DNA of 64,000 nucleotides from Anarhynchus alexandrinus (taxonomy: Eukaryota > Chordata > Aves > Charadriiformes > Charadriidae). The first letter of the stretch is position 1, and every line of letters begins with the position of its first letter. Positions 1 through 10,300 of this stretch are shown here, piece by piece. The notes under the pieces are model-generated. The model was not told where the DNA came from, did not search any database, and was given only the letters and a program-made list of their open reading frames with translations. The stretch lies in contig VUYV01000045.1 in NCBI GenBank assembly GCA_008711295.1, forward strand, positions 124,001 to 188,000. The letters run 5' to 3'. The position numbers were made by a program, and so were the translations under genes.

Positions 1-1
1 T

Positions 2-829
2 ACAGAAGCTGGTACAAAAAGCACTTCCAGGCAGTTGCCATCAGCTGGCTCGGTGCCTTCCCTTCAGATTTCTAACCGTTTGCATGTCCCGGCACAGAGG
101 TGGAGCACCATTATAAGCCAACCGAACAAAGAAAATTTACATCAAGATCAGATCTATAACTCCCTTGGGAGAAGAGTAAGCAATGTAAAACCACAGGCGT
201 ACAGCAGGTCGCAGTCGTCTTCCTCAATTGTGGTGAACAGGTCTGGAGAAGCAATCGTATATCCTAATGAAATGGACAAGAAAAAGCTCCATCCGAATAG
301 GAACTTCCGATTCAACAGCCATCAAACGCCAGGTGTTGCTTCGGGATGCGCGGGGCCTGATATGAGAAAGCAGATCCCTGAAAACTGTTCAGATATGATT
401 CTGCAGGATTCTCAAAAGGTCCTGAGAGTGAACAGGGCCTCCCCTCTGACGGCACAGATGGCCACTCAGAACTATTTTTCTAATTTCAAAGATACAGAGG
501 AAGAAGGGGAGGATGATGACTATGTTGAAATAAAGTCTGAAGATGAGGGATCTGACTTGGAGACCTCTCAAAGCCAAACAAGGAAATTGGATCCCAAACT
601 GCGTAACGCAGACGCTGCTCCTTCTGAAACGCTCTGCGGCAAAACTCTCTCTTGTACTCCTGCAAAGCCCACCAGCAGCAAACACGCGCTTACCCCATAT
701 CTGACTGCATATAGTGATTCGGATAAACTGAACGACTACCTGTGGAGAGTACCGTCTCCTAATCAGCAGAATATCGTCCAGTCTTTAAGGGAAAAGTTTC
801 AGTGTCTCAGTTCAAGTAGCTTTGCTTGA
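2..829 (+). CDS. PLEKHG1: PLEKHG1 C-terminal coding end (partial, last exon)
   Basis: The frame is open from base 2 to a TGA at 827-829, giving the last 275 codons; the 5' part lies left of the window. The product is Ser-rich and probably disordered. It has an acidic block ([17 protein letters not shown], about residues 163-179) and ends [11 protein letters not shown]. This tail matches what I remember of PLEKHG1, a Dbl-family RhoGEF whose DH and PH domains lie far upstream of this C-terminal region. The identity is supported by the next gene, since PLEKHG1 and MTHFD1L are neighbours in the same orientation in vertebrates. The final residues SSFA only weakly resemble a PDZ ligand. No catalytic domain is visible here, so the name rests on tail similarity and synteny; a related PLEKHG paralogue is the alternative. 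Confidence 0.85.
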   Translation, partial: TEAGTKSTSRQLPSAGSVPSLQISNRLHVPAQRWSTIISQPNKENLHQDQIYNSLGRRVSNVKPQAYSRSQSSSSIVVNRSGEAIVYPNEMDKKKLHPNRNFRFNSHQTPGVASGCAGPDMRKQIPENCSDMILQDSQKVLRVNRASPLTAQMATQNYFSNFKDTEEEGEDDDYVEIKSEDEGSDLETSQSQTRKLDPKLRNADAAPSETLCGKTLSCTPAKPTSSKHALTPYLTAYSDSDKLNDYLWRVPSPNQQNIVQSLREKFQCLSSSSFA

Positions 830-2077
830 CGCTTTCAGTAATTTCTAGCTGTATTGCCTTATCATGACAGAGTATATACTAGGACAATCAGTACTGGCAT
901 TATGTATTTCTGTAATATTACACAATCAGGCATTGTATCACAGTAATATTGTAAATAGATGTGAAATGTATCTTTTTTTAAATGGTTTAGAATCCTGGAA
1001 GTGAAAAAGGCCACTGTGGCTGGGGTCTCACTCCACAGTGCAGGTGGACTTCTCATCTCCTCTTTAACCTTTGCATCTCTTCCCTTGTCATACCCTTTGA
1101 TTCTTACCATCGAACCAGGTGTGATGCCACTTACTTCTTAAACCATTTTATCGTGTGGAAACCTGAGTATTTGGACTTTCAAGTTGGTGACCAGTGTTCT
1201 GCATCCAAAATACCCACATGATTATTCTGGTTACGTATGGAAGCATTTAGCTGAGCAGCCACTCCTGTGACTGTGCAGACTTCTGAGCAGGGCTCTGGTC
1301 ATTACACCAACATGCTACGTGTGCAATTGCACATACTTCTTGCACATTACTTTTTGACAGACAGATTCCAAGTGTGTGGGACCAATGCGTACGCTATGTT
1401 ACTTCAGAACAGGCTTCTTATGTTTTAAACAAAATCTAGTCCCAGTGCTTGTGAGGGATGCCAGACTGATAGCTCTGTGTCTGAAGTCGCTTCTACTTTC
1501 TGTAACTGCATAGTGGGCAGAGGATGGGCAGTGACAGCTTTTTATGTGAATCTGGGTGTGACACCATCCTTGCCTAGAGGATGTTTTGGGCACTAGAAGG
1601 GGAGCTCGGCTGCTTGTGAAGATGGCTAGCCTGAGTTTGGTACCTGCAGTGATGGTGGTGTTTGTGGCAGGCAGGCAAAATTGGAGTATCTTGTAGCTCA
1701 GAGCCCCGCAGTGGAAAGCCACTGGGTGGGAATTTGTCCAGTAGCTGTGCGTTATACACAGTGGCCTGCAATGTATTCTTTGGAGTCCCAAAGTCAGTGA
1801 CCCCAAGAGAGAATGGGGCTTGGCCAGATGCGTGGGTGAAATATCGATCATGTGGCACGTTTGGCCTGTAGGGTGTTTCAGCGACACTGCTGGATGAGTG
1901 AGAAGCTGCCTTCCCCAGGGGAGTGTATCTCCCGTAGTAGGAAATTATCTTCCCTGGCAGAGAGAGGTAAAATATGTATTTTCTAAACCAGCCAGGGCTG
2001 AATTGAGTCCAATTTATGTACAATGAAAGTAGCTTAAAAATGAGAAAACATTCCATTCTTTTGCAGATAATGTATAG

Positions 2078-2083
2078 AATAAA
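2078..2083 (+). terminator. Possible proximal poly(A) signal AATAAA
   Basis: A canonical AATAAA lies inside the PLEKHG1 3' UTR, with T/GT-rich sequence at 2160-2180 and later. It could give a short 3' UTR isoform; the motif alone is weak evidence. Confidence 0.3.
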
Positions 2084-2821
2084 TGCTGCCATTTACAACA
2101 AGAACAGGCTTTCCAATACGATGCACATTTACTCCCCTTCGTCATCTTCATTGCATAGCTTTGGTTTGTGTTACTTGAAAACATTGTACCTAAAGGAAAG
2201 CCTAAATATGTCTACACTGATCATCTTGTGTGACTGTTGTTCTTTTTTGGTGCTTAAATTCTTCAGATTATGTGGATAAAGCCAGTACCGAGTTAAACAT
2301 ATCACTAATTAAAGGAGTTTAATTGTAATACTGTTTTTACTAATCACGTATCACTCCCCTCAGTTACAGAGCACTGTACTTCCAGAACAGCCGACTATTT
2401 ACTACACTGGTTACCGTGAGGAAAACCTGAAGTTATCCGTGTACAGCTAATTAGTTGTAGACTAAGAGTTAAGGACTTGAATTTGTTAGACCGGATTAAA
2501 TTATTTCCCGCACGTATCTTGCATTGGCTAGGAATTGTTATTTGGCGGGCTGGTTGGTCATGGTACTTACTAGCTCGTACCACAGGGATGCTTGTTACAG
2601 TCCACTGTGATAGGACCCGCATCTGTCTAGTAAAACCCGACTGAGAAATAATGTTGTACATATTTAAGATGCCGTAGCGGAGCCCGTATTTATTTAATAT
2701 AGCTTGTAAAGTATTGTAAATATGAATAGAAGTTAAATCTGTGCTTTACCCGCGCACGGCTAGATTTGTTTAAACGGCTTAGGGGAACGTTGTTTAACTT
2801 GCATCTCATGCAATCAGTGGA

Positions 2822-2846
2822 GTGGGGGGGCGGGGAGGGGGGGGGG
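2822..2846 (+). repeat. G-run tract, potential G-quadruplex
   Basis: A run of seven G, then C, four G, A and ten G lies about 80 bases upstream of the likely PLEKHG1 poly(A) signal. The tract meets the usual sequence rule for G-quadruplex formation on the RNA-sense strand, because the ten-G run can supply two G-tetrad strands. Confidence 0.6.
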
Positions 2847-2924
2847 ACAACAAACCCAAACAAACAGAAAAAGGGACTTCTACGAGCGTGTAACTTCTCC
2901 CAGGGACCATTTCATACTATTTTT

Positions 2925-2930
2925 AATAAA
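2925..2930 (+). terminator. Likely distal poly(A) signal AATAAA of PLEKHG1
   Basis: A canonical AATAAA sits at the end of the AT-rich 3' UTR, just before the GC-rich promoter of the next gene, with G/GT-rich sequence following at 2964-3000. It is the last AATAAA before the CpG island, so it probably marks the distal end of PLEKHG1 transcripts. Confidence 0.55.
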
Positions 2931-3048
2931 CGTTGAGTATGCAAAAGCGTCGTCATCCGTTCATGGGGGGCGTGGGAGGTGGGGGAGATGATGTTTGGGA
3001 GTGATTTGGGGCGGTTTGGGGTTTTTTTTCCACCTTGCAGGCAGGCGG

Positions 3049-3184
3049 ATGCGAAAGGGGCGGGGCGGGGCGGGGCGGGGCCTTGGTGGGCGGGGCTGTC
3101 CGAGCCCCGCCCTCCCCTCCGCCCCGTCCCCGGCGCTGCTNNNNNNNNNNNNNNNNNNNNNNNNNNNNNNNNNNNNNTTCCTCG
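3049..3184 (+). CDS. MTHFD1L: Possible MTHFD1L exon 1 spanning the gap (very tentative)
   Basis: Exon 2 starts with the last base of a codon, so exon 1 must end with two bases of that codon. An ATG at 3049 opens an Arg/Gly-rich frame without acidic residues (MRKGRGGAGRGLGGRGC), which would suit a mitochondrial presequence, but it overlaps the GC boxes and has a weak Kozak context. Just after the gap, CTCG/GTGGGT gives a possible donor at 3185. Splicing there makes an Arg codon at the junction, the residue I recall at that place in the human protein. With the nominal gap length the phase does not close (136 bases, one left over where two are needed), so this holds only if the gap length is wrong. 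Confidence 0.15.
3057..3080 (+). promoter_or_regulatory. Tandem GC boxes (Sp1/KLF-type)
   Basis: Four overlapping copies of the five-base unit GGGCG (GGGGCGGGGC-type boxes) stand directly upstream of the assembly gap. They are typical of CpG island promoters and are placed upstream of MTHFD1L. Confidence 0.6.
3141..3177. other. Assembly gap (37 N)
   Basis: Thirty-seven undetermined bases lie inside the GC-rich promoter. The real length is unknown. Extreme GC content and G-runs on both sides are the likely cause of the break. Part or all of MTHFD1L exon 1 may be hidden here. Confidence 1.
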
Positions 3185-4311
3185 GTGGGTGCGTCGGGTT
3201 GGGTTTTGGGGGGGGACGTGATGCCCCAGCGGGGTGGGGGGAGGCGGCCTCGTGCTAAAATGAGTCCCCGTCCCTCCGCCACCACCGTCACCACCAGCCT
3301 CCGCGCGTGCCGTGGGGTTTGTGTCATGGCGTTTTTGGGGGGAAGGGGGAGGGAAGCAGAGCGGGCGATACGCGGGGGTGGCTCAGGTGAGGCTGTGCAC
3401 GGACGTGTGCCTGGAAATCGTGTCGTGTGTGTCGTCCCTTGTCACCTCACATCCCCACACACACCCCCTCCCCCCCTGCCCGGTCCATTCCACCTCGGCT
3501 GGGACAGTTCGTCTGCCACGGCCGGCGTTGACCTGAATTGGTCATTGGCTTCTGCAAGGGGGAGGGTATGAGGTAGCAAAACCGGCTCTGGGCTGTGTTG
3601 TCTTGCGGTCGCCTCGCCTGCTGCTGGGGGACAGACAGATAGACAGACATCTTTCCGGTGGGGGCCTCCTCCTCCTCCCCGTGCAGGGTAAGTGTCATCT
3701 GTACGCGCAGAAGGTAACAGAGGAGAGCCAGCAGCTATTTAGCCAGAACATTTTTCTAGTGCCTGGCTGCTGCTGCTGCTGGTTTTTCCAAGAAGCAGCG
3801 CGGCAAACAGAGCTCCTCTGTCTCCCGACTGCCCGCAGCGCTGAATGGCATCCGTGAGAAGTGGCGGGGTTGCTGCAGTTAGGGCTGGTGGTGCCTGTGT
3901 TAAGCTGTAGTGGCCCCAGGTGTAAACGCCTCCGCTTCTGTCACCGCATGGTACGGACACGAAGGACCCCACCAGAGCCGAGGGCTCGGGGTGGTGGATC
4001 CACGCTGCGCTTCCCACGGTGGGGCTGGACCAGCCTTCTCACGGAATGGCATAGGCTAGCTATAAAGCTTTGGGCATGTCGGAACAATGACGCATGTAGC
4101 TGTAAAACAAAAGTATTTTGGTCTGTTAAGGTTTTCTGTGCCATCCTGCTGAATGCCAGCCTTCACAGGTTACATCCATAAGTAATTTTGGTGGTTAAAA
4201 GTATACGCACCTCAGCATTTATTCCATATTGCTGACTAACATAGGTTTCTGCTGACTGATGTTAGAAGGGATTACTTTGCTAAAGATTTGCCTGTTATTG
4301 TTGTGTTGCAG
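3185..4311 (+). other. MTHFD1L intron 1 (5' border uncertain) and CpG island remainder
   Basis: GC-rich sequence continues to about 4050 and then becomes AT-rich. The 3' end is a clear acceptor (TTGTTGTGTTGCAG before 4312). A strong-looking donor, CAG/GTGAGG at 3387, was considered as the end of exon 1, but the required frame meets a TAA at 3256-3258 with no ATG after it. No other gene is seen. Confidence 0.5.
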
Positions 4312-4396
4312 CAAAATCACTGAGAATGCAAAGAAATCCTTGGCCTCACTTAAGAGAGAAAACCCCCGGCTTGAGCCAACGCTTGCCATTATTCAG
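4312..4396 (+). CDS. MTHFD1L: MTHFD1L exon 2
   Basis: The first base completes a codon from exon 1, and 28 codons follow, beginning [10 protein letters not shown] and ending EPTLAIIQ. This is the first helix and strand of the dehydrogenase/cyclohydrolase-like fold; the NPxxxPxLAIIQ pattern aligns with the family. The acceptor is TTGCAG and the donor CAG/GTACGG, and the exon ends in phase 0. Confidence 0.93.
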
Positions 4397-7300
4397 GTAC
4401 GGTGCGTCTGTGTGATCGCGGGCTGCGAGGGATCCCCCTCGGTACCGTTGCTTGTCTGAAACTTCGGAAGCACATGATGCAGAAAGTAACTTTTATTCAA
4501 GCAAAGCAGTAGGAGGAGGTAATCCCACCAAACTGTAGGTTGAGGGAGGAAGCTCAGTCTCGTAAGCCCCTTCTCCAGGCCTGGAACAGCCACAGCAAAC
4601 TTGTGGGAAGGGTTGTGGGAAAGGCTGTGGGAACGGTTTGCAAAGGAAGGGAACAATTTTATCCCTTCCTCCCTTTGCTAACACAGTCTTCCCCATTGTA
4701 AGTACAGATTGCCTTTTCTCCCAGGTTGTTTCAAGTTGATTGATGTGCTTAAGTTACAGTCAAAGCAGTTGTTCTCAACCTTTATTTAGCTTGAAGCTTC
4801 TGTTGCAGTCCTGAAAATAGTGTGTACGTGCCTGAAAATGTGGGCCTCCCGTCACCTCCCACCCCTGAAATAACATTGGCAGGGTTAAGGAAAAACCCTG
4901 TTGCTTCCTGCCAGCCTTGTTGCCTTCGGGCAGCCGGAGCTTATGGCTGCTTTACTGCTGTCCTAAGGAGAGCAAAACCGCACTGACAACTCCCAGTCAG
5001 CTCAAAAAGCCTCTATGGAACAAATGCCCCGTGTAAAATGTCAGTATCCTTTAGAAGCAGCAGCACTTTCTAAGGTGAAGCAATCTCATGGTGATTGGGG
5101 GCTGTTGTATTACTAACACCACTGGTGCTGCCATATTTGAGGCAGGCAATCAAACACATAGATGAGGATTGCTATCCCTGCAAAGCTGAGAGATGTTCCT
5201 CTCTAGATTTCTTAAGGTTTCAACACCAAGAAACTAGGGATGTTTGTCATTCAGAGTGGGACCCAGAGCCATGCGTACAAAAATGTCTTTGTCCTGTTTC
5301 CTAGGAGGGTGGTGTTGATTTTGGGTGGTGTTGATTTTGGGTGCGCACACGCTGAATCTCTGGCCCAGACAGTTTTAATTTTAAAACCTGACTATAAATA
5401 TTTTTAAGTACTAATACTGAACCTCAGAAATGCAGTACCAACTTTATTTCAGTAGGTCTTCTAGTGAGGCTAACTGAACAAGCTCGCCCATCTCTTAGCC
5501 TACCTGGGTAGTTGCGGTTAATATTTTCAAACAGCCCTCTAAGGCTGTAAGTTTAAGGACTGCTGGGAAAGCAGTGACCTGTCTTCTCGGTGACCTGTTG
5601 TTTCTCACTCCTGTCTTGTCTCCATCCAGTTGCACCGTGAGTCGGATGGGGGTGGTGATCCACCCTGGACTGGAAGGGTCTGGGGAGGTTTCCTTTCAGC
5701 CACGTTAGTCCCTGAGTCTGGTTTTCTGCATGGCCATGTGAGCGTTTTATGCTGGGATGAGGGAAGGGAGATTGTTAGGGTGGGAGAGAGCATTGTGTGA
5801 GGAGGGGGAGGTTCCTGCTCACTTTTAATATCAATTGGGATGCATCTACATTAGTGTTTTGGTTTTGATCATAGTTGTGCTTTAAATGAATGTCACTCTT
5901 GTTCCCGTTTACCCCACTTGGTTTGCATCGTGAGGTGGCTGTAGGAACACGTGGCCTAGATCCTTCTGGATGAAATTCGCCCAAACGATGTTCTCCAGCT
6001 GTCACCCACCCTAGTTCTAGTCTGGTTGTAAGGCCTTGAAGCAGAACTCATCTTAAATATGTATTTGTTGGTACAAAGAAGGCTTGTTTTAGTCTACAAA
6101 TGCTCTGGTGGTGTACTGGGTGATGTGGGCAGAGCCTTAAGATTCGTGCTGGTCTCCAGGTGCTGCCCGGCACCCAGAGGAGCAGAGGGCGAGCAATGAA
6201 GCCATCTCCTTTGCCAGTCACTCATGGGTAACGGTGGTCGGCGTAACGTGGCAGCACCTCTGCAGCAGTACTGGGAATGAGGAGTTGCAGACTGAGCCCA
6301 CTCTGGAACGGTTTTAGATGTGTTGTTTTCCTCTCAAGCCACCTGAACCTCAATTGATACCAATATTGATACCTGCATTGCTTATTATCTGTGTTGAACC
6401 TCAGTTGGAGCTACACAACAGCAAAAAATGATTGGTGGCTTGGTGGCTTGTTGCTTAAATTGTGTTGAAGCTGAAGATGAATACATCGTGGCAGGATCCT
6501 GTTTAGCAGTGGAGCTGTTGCCCTGCAAAGCTCAGCGAAGCACCGCCAGCTCCCCCGTACCCTCTGAGCTGCCCTTGCGCCCTGCCAGCCCACCTCCTCA
6601 GCTCTGGCCTGGCCGGTGCCGCTCCGCGGGTTGTGATGGGAACCGGTTCAGGGCAGGGACTTTCTGCACCCGCATGAGGTGAGCATTCACCAGCCGGTGC
6701 CGCAGGAGCGGGGACATTGACAGGGGACAGCATGGTACTGCCGGTGGCTCCATCCCAGTTCAACCTCTTGAGCAGTCCTGGCGTAGTGTCGGTGTGGGGA
6801 TGCGGTTGCCCACGTACTGGCTGCTGACCTGTCCTTAGTCCCGTCTCTTCGTTCCCACGCCACAGTGTGACCTTCACACCTGTTCTCAATGCAGCAGCCT
6901 CTGTGCTGCCCCTCGCCCCCAGCTGCCGGATTTGGGGAGCGTGATGCTGGTAGCGTGGCACCAGGGATGCAGGCAGGGCTGGGCTGGGGGAGGGAGCCAG
7001 GAGATGGTCTTTTTTTTTTGTTGGCAGCAGTCTTGAGCCATTTGGGATTGCCAGGTTGGTAAGTTGTTACAGGCTTGAATCGAAATAATTTTGGGGGGTG
7101 CTAGCTGGGGTCAAAGCCAGCTCTGGCAGCTAACCACGAGGTGAGCGGCTCGACTCCGACGGGAAGTCACTGGCACCGAGTCTTGTGGAAGAAGCTGTGT
7201 AGAATGTTTTCATGAAATTGTGACAAACCCCTTCAAATTTATTTATTTCGGTCCTGTTGTCTGGGTTGGAAGGCAGGTTTTATATACAATCATATAGCTG

Positions 7301-10300
7301 TGAGAAGTGTTTTATTCATTTTATTGTGAAGCCACTAACATTTCTGAGAGTGGAACCCTCACTGATCTGTAGGAGGTTTGTAGTTCTGGGCATTGAATTC
7401 TCAGTTTTATTGTTACAATATATGAAAATATTTGAAAGGCCTCCTAAGATTCAAGAGTAACTTGAAGAGTACAATTGAATTGTAGTTATTACAGTTAAAT
7501 ATCGTAATATATACAGCGCATATAGGTATAGAGACCTCAGGGAGGAGGATTCCTGGGTGAGATGGTCTCCCAGGGTAAATCTGCCCAGGAGGCGCTTCTG
7601 TCCTAGCTCAGATGCCTGCTGGCAATTGGGATGAACTGATAACTTCTCTTGCTTCTGTATTGACAGAACTCACTGTAGTAGGTGATAATGATTTGCCTCA
7701 TTTTTGGTGGTGAGGCAAACCAGTGTTGTGAGGTGATACGGAAACACCGCAGGAAACACTAGTATTGCTGTTGCCTATTTCATCCTTGTTACATGGTTGG
7801 ATGGAGAACGGTATCTTCAGATACAGACTGGCACCTTTCTTAAACGGCAAACTTATGTTAAGGAAGTGGCCATTCTTGTCTAAAAGCCGGGCTAATATCA
7901 GCACACGCTTAAACTGATCAAGCCAAAATAAATTTACAGGATGCCTTCTGCTTCTTTCTTAGAATTGTTGGGCTTTTTATTTGTTTGAATGCTAGTACAC
8001 ACAAACATCCTCACTGTGTTTCTTGCATAGACCTGTGCATTAGCACACTCACATTTTTAAATGTAAATTTATTATTTTAAAACTTAGTTTCTGTTTTGTT
8101 CCCCAAGGCACATAATGATCACTTGATTCAAGAAACAAACAAGGACTTTGCCAAAGAGGTAAGCTTTAGCCGGTGGGCTTGTTATTAATCATGAGCTACT
8201 TGCCTTTGGTAATTACAAGTATTTTCTTTTGGCAGGTTGGTCTACGTGTTATTCATATCTGCCTCCCTGAAGACAGCAGCAAGGACGAGGTAACTGCAGT
8301 ACTTGAAGGACTCTTCCTTTTTCGCTTTCATCATAAACCTAAAGTTATTGTTGACATTCATTATCATTTTGAACTGATCTCTGTTAACTCAAATTAGGGT
8401 TGGGATTCCCTTAGTTCAAGTAGCAAGTACTATCCCACTATTGGCAAGTGTGGGAAAAAAGAGAATTAACAGGCTTGTCTGCTGTCCCCTGGCAAGCTGA
8501 GGCACAATCAGCAGAATAATGTTTGCTTTTTGTGTCTGGTGTTTAACTGCAGTGTCCCCTCATACCAGCACGGGTGCCCTAAGAGCCGTGTTTAGATGTG
8601 GTGTTGGGGGATATGGTGTAGGGGAGAACTTTGTAGAGTAGGGTAGATGGTTGGACTCGATGATCCCAAGGGTCTCTTCCAACCTAGACAGTTCTATGAT
8701 TCTGTATCCCACAGTTGCTCTCTGCTGACTGTACTCGATTCTTGCCCAAGTTATTCAGGGAAATTAAATAGTGTTAGGTTGGAGGCACAGCGCTAGTATC
8801 AAGTATGATTTAAATATAGCAAAGGGTATTAATATACACAGTCATGAGGCATCTGAAAGTAAAACCAGCAAAGGAATGTGTAGTAAAAGATGCCACTGTT
8901 CCCAGCTGACCTGCCTGTGCTTGGCGAGTTTGGTAATCCTGCAGGCTTGTGGGTTTTGTGTACTGTTTTGTATTCGGTACGCTTTGCTTTTAAAATGTTA
9001 CTGGCTTGCAGTGTAGTCTCAACAACAGCTTCCAGATAGATTGAGCAGAACTTACTGTGAAGAATTTTAGGAGTCCGGTTTTGTGGATGATGAACAGTCA
9101 GCTACCCAGTTAAGGAGGGTGGGCTTTTGAAAGGAAGGTCAGATACACTTTGCTGTTGGTAAATGCGTTTTATCTGCTGGGTAACACGGTAGGTAAAATA
9201 TAGTGAGTGTGCAGCAGTAGTTGCTGTTACTTTGAAGTAATATCTTAGGCTGACCTGTGTATGTAAAGAGAAAAGTGGGGTATTTTTGTTACTTGAAGAA
9301 AGTTACTTCCAATAAAGTTCATAACGGTTTGCGCGCTCTCCTGCTTGCGCACTGTGACAAAGGTTTTTTTCATCTGTTAAAATCCACATGCTAGCTCGCA
9401 TTCCCTGCTTCGGGAAGGTGGGATGGATTTCAATACCGTGCGGTTTTTGTTCTGCCATAACTGCCTGTGCACAGTAAAGGCAAGTTAGTACAAGATTGCT
9501 TACAGGACTGTAAGTATTTTAAATGCTGTGATGGTGGAAAGCTGAAGTAAAGTAAAATGCAATGAAAATGGAAAACTGAATTATTTTCCCAGGAAGCAGG
9601 AATATAGTTCAAAGTTCATCAGATTCAGGCTATTTCTGAACTATGTTTCCTTTAATTGCTGTGTAGGCCCCAACATTTCGTAGCATCTCGAGATTTTTTA
9701 AGCAAAATGTGGATATTTTCACATCCATATTCTGATGTATACGCTCATCCTTATTTTCAATTAGAATGTATACCAGTCCTGTTGCTGTCAAATGGCATAG
9801 GGTCTTAATGTATATATGCCCGTTTCTGTCTCAGAAGTCAGCAAACTAAAGGGGCATTTCTATATCAGTGACATGCTTGTATAATCTTTGTTAACATGAA
9901 AGTAGCATGTTCTCTTGGTTCAGAGTTGCAGACAGTCTAACCCCTGCCAAATTCCCCTAGCTTAATATTGATTGCATATCAAATGTTTGGGCAATAAAGT
10001 TCACAATTATATTGAATATGTTACATGAAAAGCATTTTAGGAAGGCAAGGTATTAGCTAAGGAAAAAAAAAAAACAACTTACATTCATTTTCTGTTGGAT
10101 ATTAATCCAATTAAATTGTACAGCTTTAAATTGTACATACTTGATACTAGCGCTGTGCCTCCAACCTAACGCTCTTTGATTTCCCTGAATAACTTGGGCA
10201 AGAATCAAGTACAGTCAGCAGAGCGAGCAACTGTGGTACAGAAGACACCCGTGCTGGTATGAGGGGACGCTGCAGTTAAACACCAGACACAGATTTTATT

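Larger units (their letters stand above)
830..2945 (+). other. PLEKHG1: PLEKHG1 3' UTR (inferred)
   Basis: About 2.1 kb of AT-rich sequence follows the PLEKHG1 stop and contains no credible exon. Candidate poly(A) signals are at 2078-2083 and 2925-2930, and the region ends where the CpG-rich MTHFD1L promoter begins. The extent is inferred from the last AATAAA; shorter isoforms ending near 2100 are possible. The small ORFs on both strands show no recognisable protein. Confidence 0.65.
2940..3600 (+). promoter_or_regulatory. CpG island promoter of MTHFD1L
   Basis: The composition changes sharply here from AT-rich UTR to CpG- and G-rich sequence. Overlapping GC boxes (GGGGCGGGGC repeated) lie at 3057-3080, as expected for Sp1-type sites of a TATA-less housekeeping promoter. 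The first confidently identified MTHFD1L exon follows at 4312. Transcription is expected to start near or after the GC boxes. The + strand is markedly G-rich. No TATA box is visible. Confidence 0.7.
4397..8107 (+). other. MTHFD1L intron 2
   Basis: This 3.7-kb intron has a GC-rich patch at about 6520-6960, a 16-bp tandem duplication at 5307-5338, and short imperfect GTGGGAA repeats at 4602-4640. I see no CR1 copy and no credible exon; ORFs in the GC-rich patch on both strands show no family resemblance. Confidence 0.9.

Noticed and set aside
389..685. Antisense 98-residue ORF within the PLEKHG1 exon
   Set aside because: It is a shadow of the sense coding sequence with no start context or motif.
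3371..3392. Donor-like CAG/GTGAGG as the end of MTHFD1L exon 1
   Set aside because: In the required phase the frame is closed by TAA at 3256-3258 and has no ATG between that stop and the donor. It remains possible only if a further upstream exon exists.
3035..3571. Long + strand ORF across the CpG island and gap
   Set aside because: The open frame results from GC-rich composition and the N run. Its frame does not give the two leftover bases needed by exon 2 at the best donors, and its translation shows no motif.
9080..9180. C-box-like GGATGATGAA as a possible box C/D snoRNA in intron 4
   Set aside because: No matching D box (CTGA) at the expected distance and no terminal stem; not supported.
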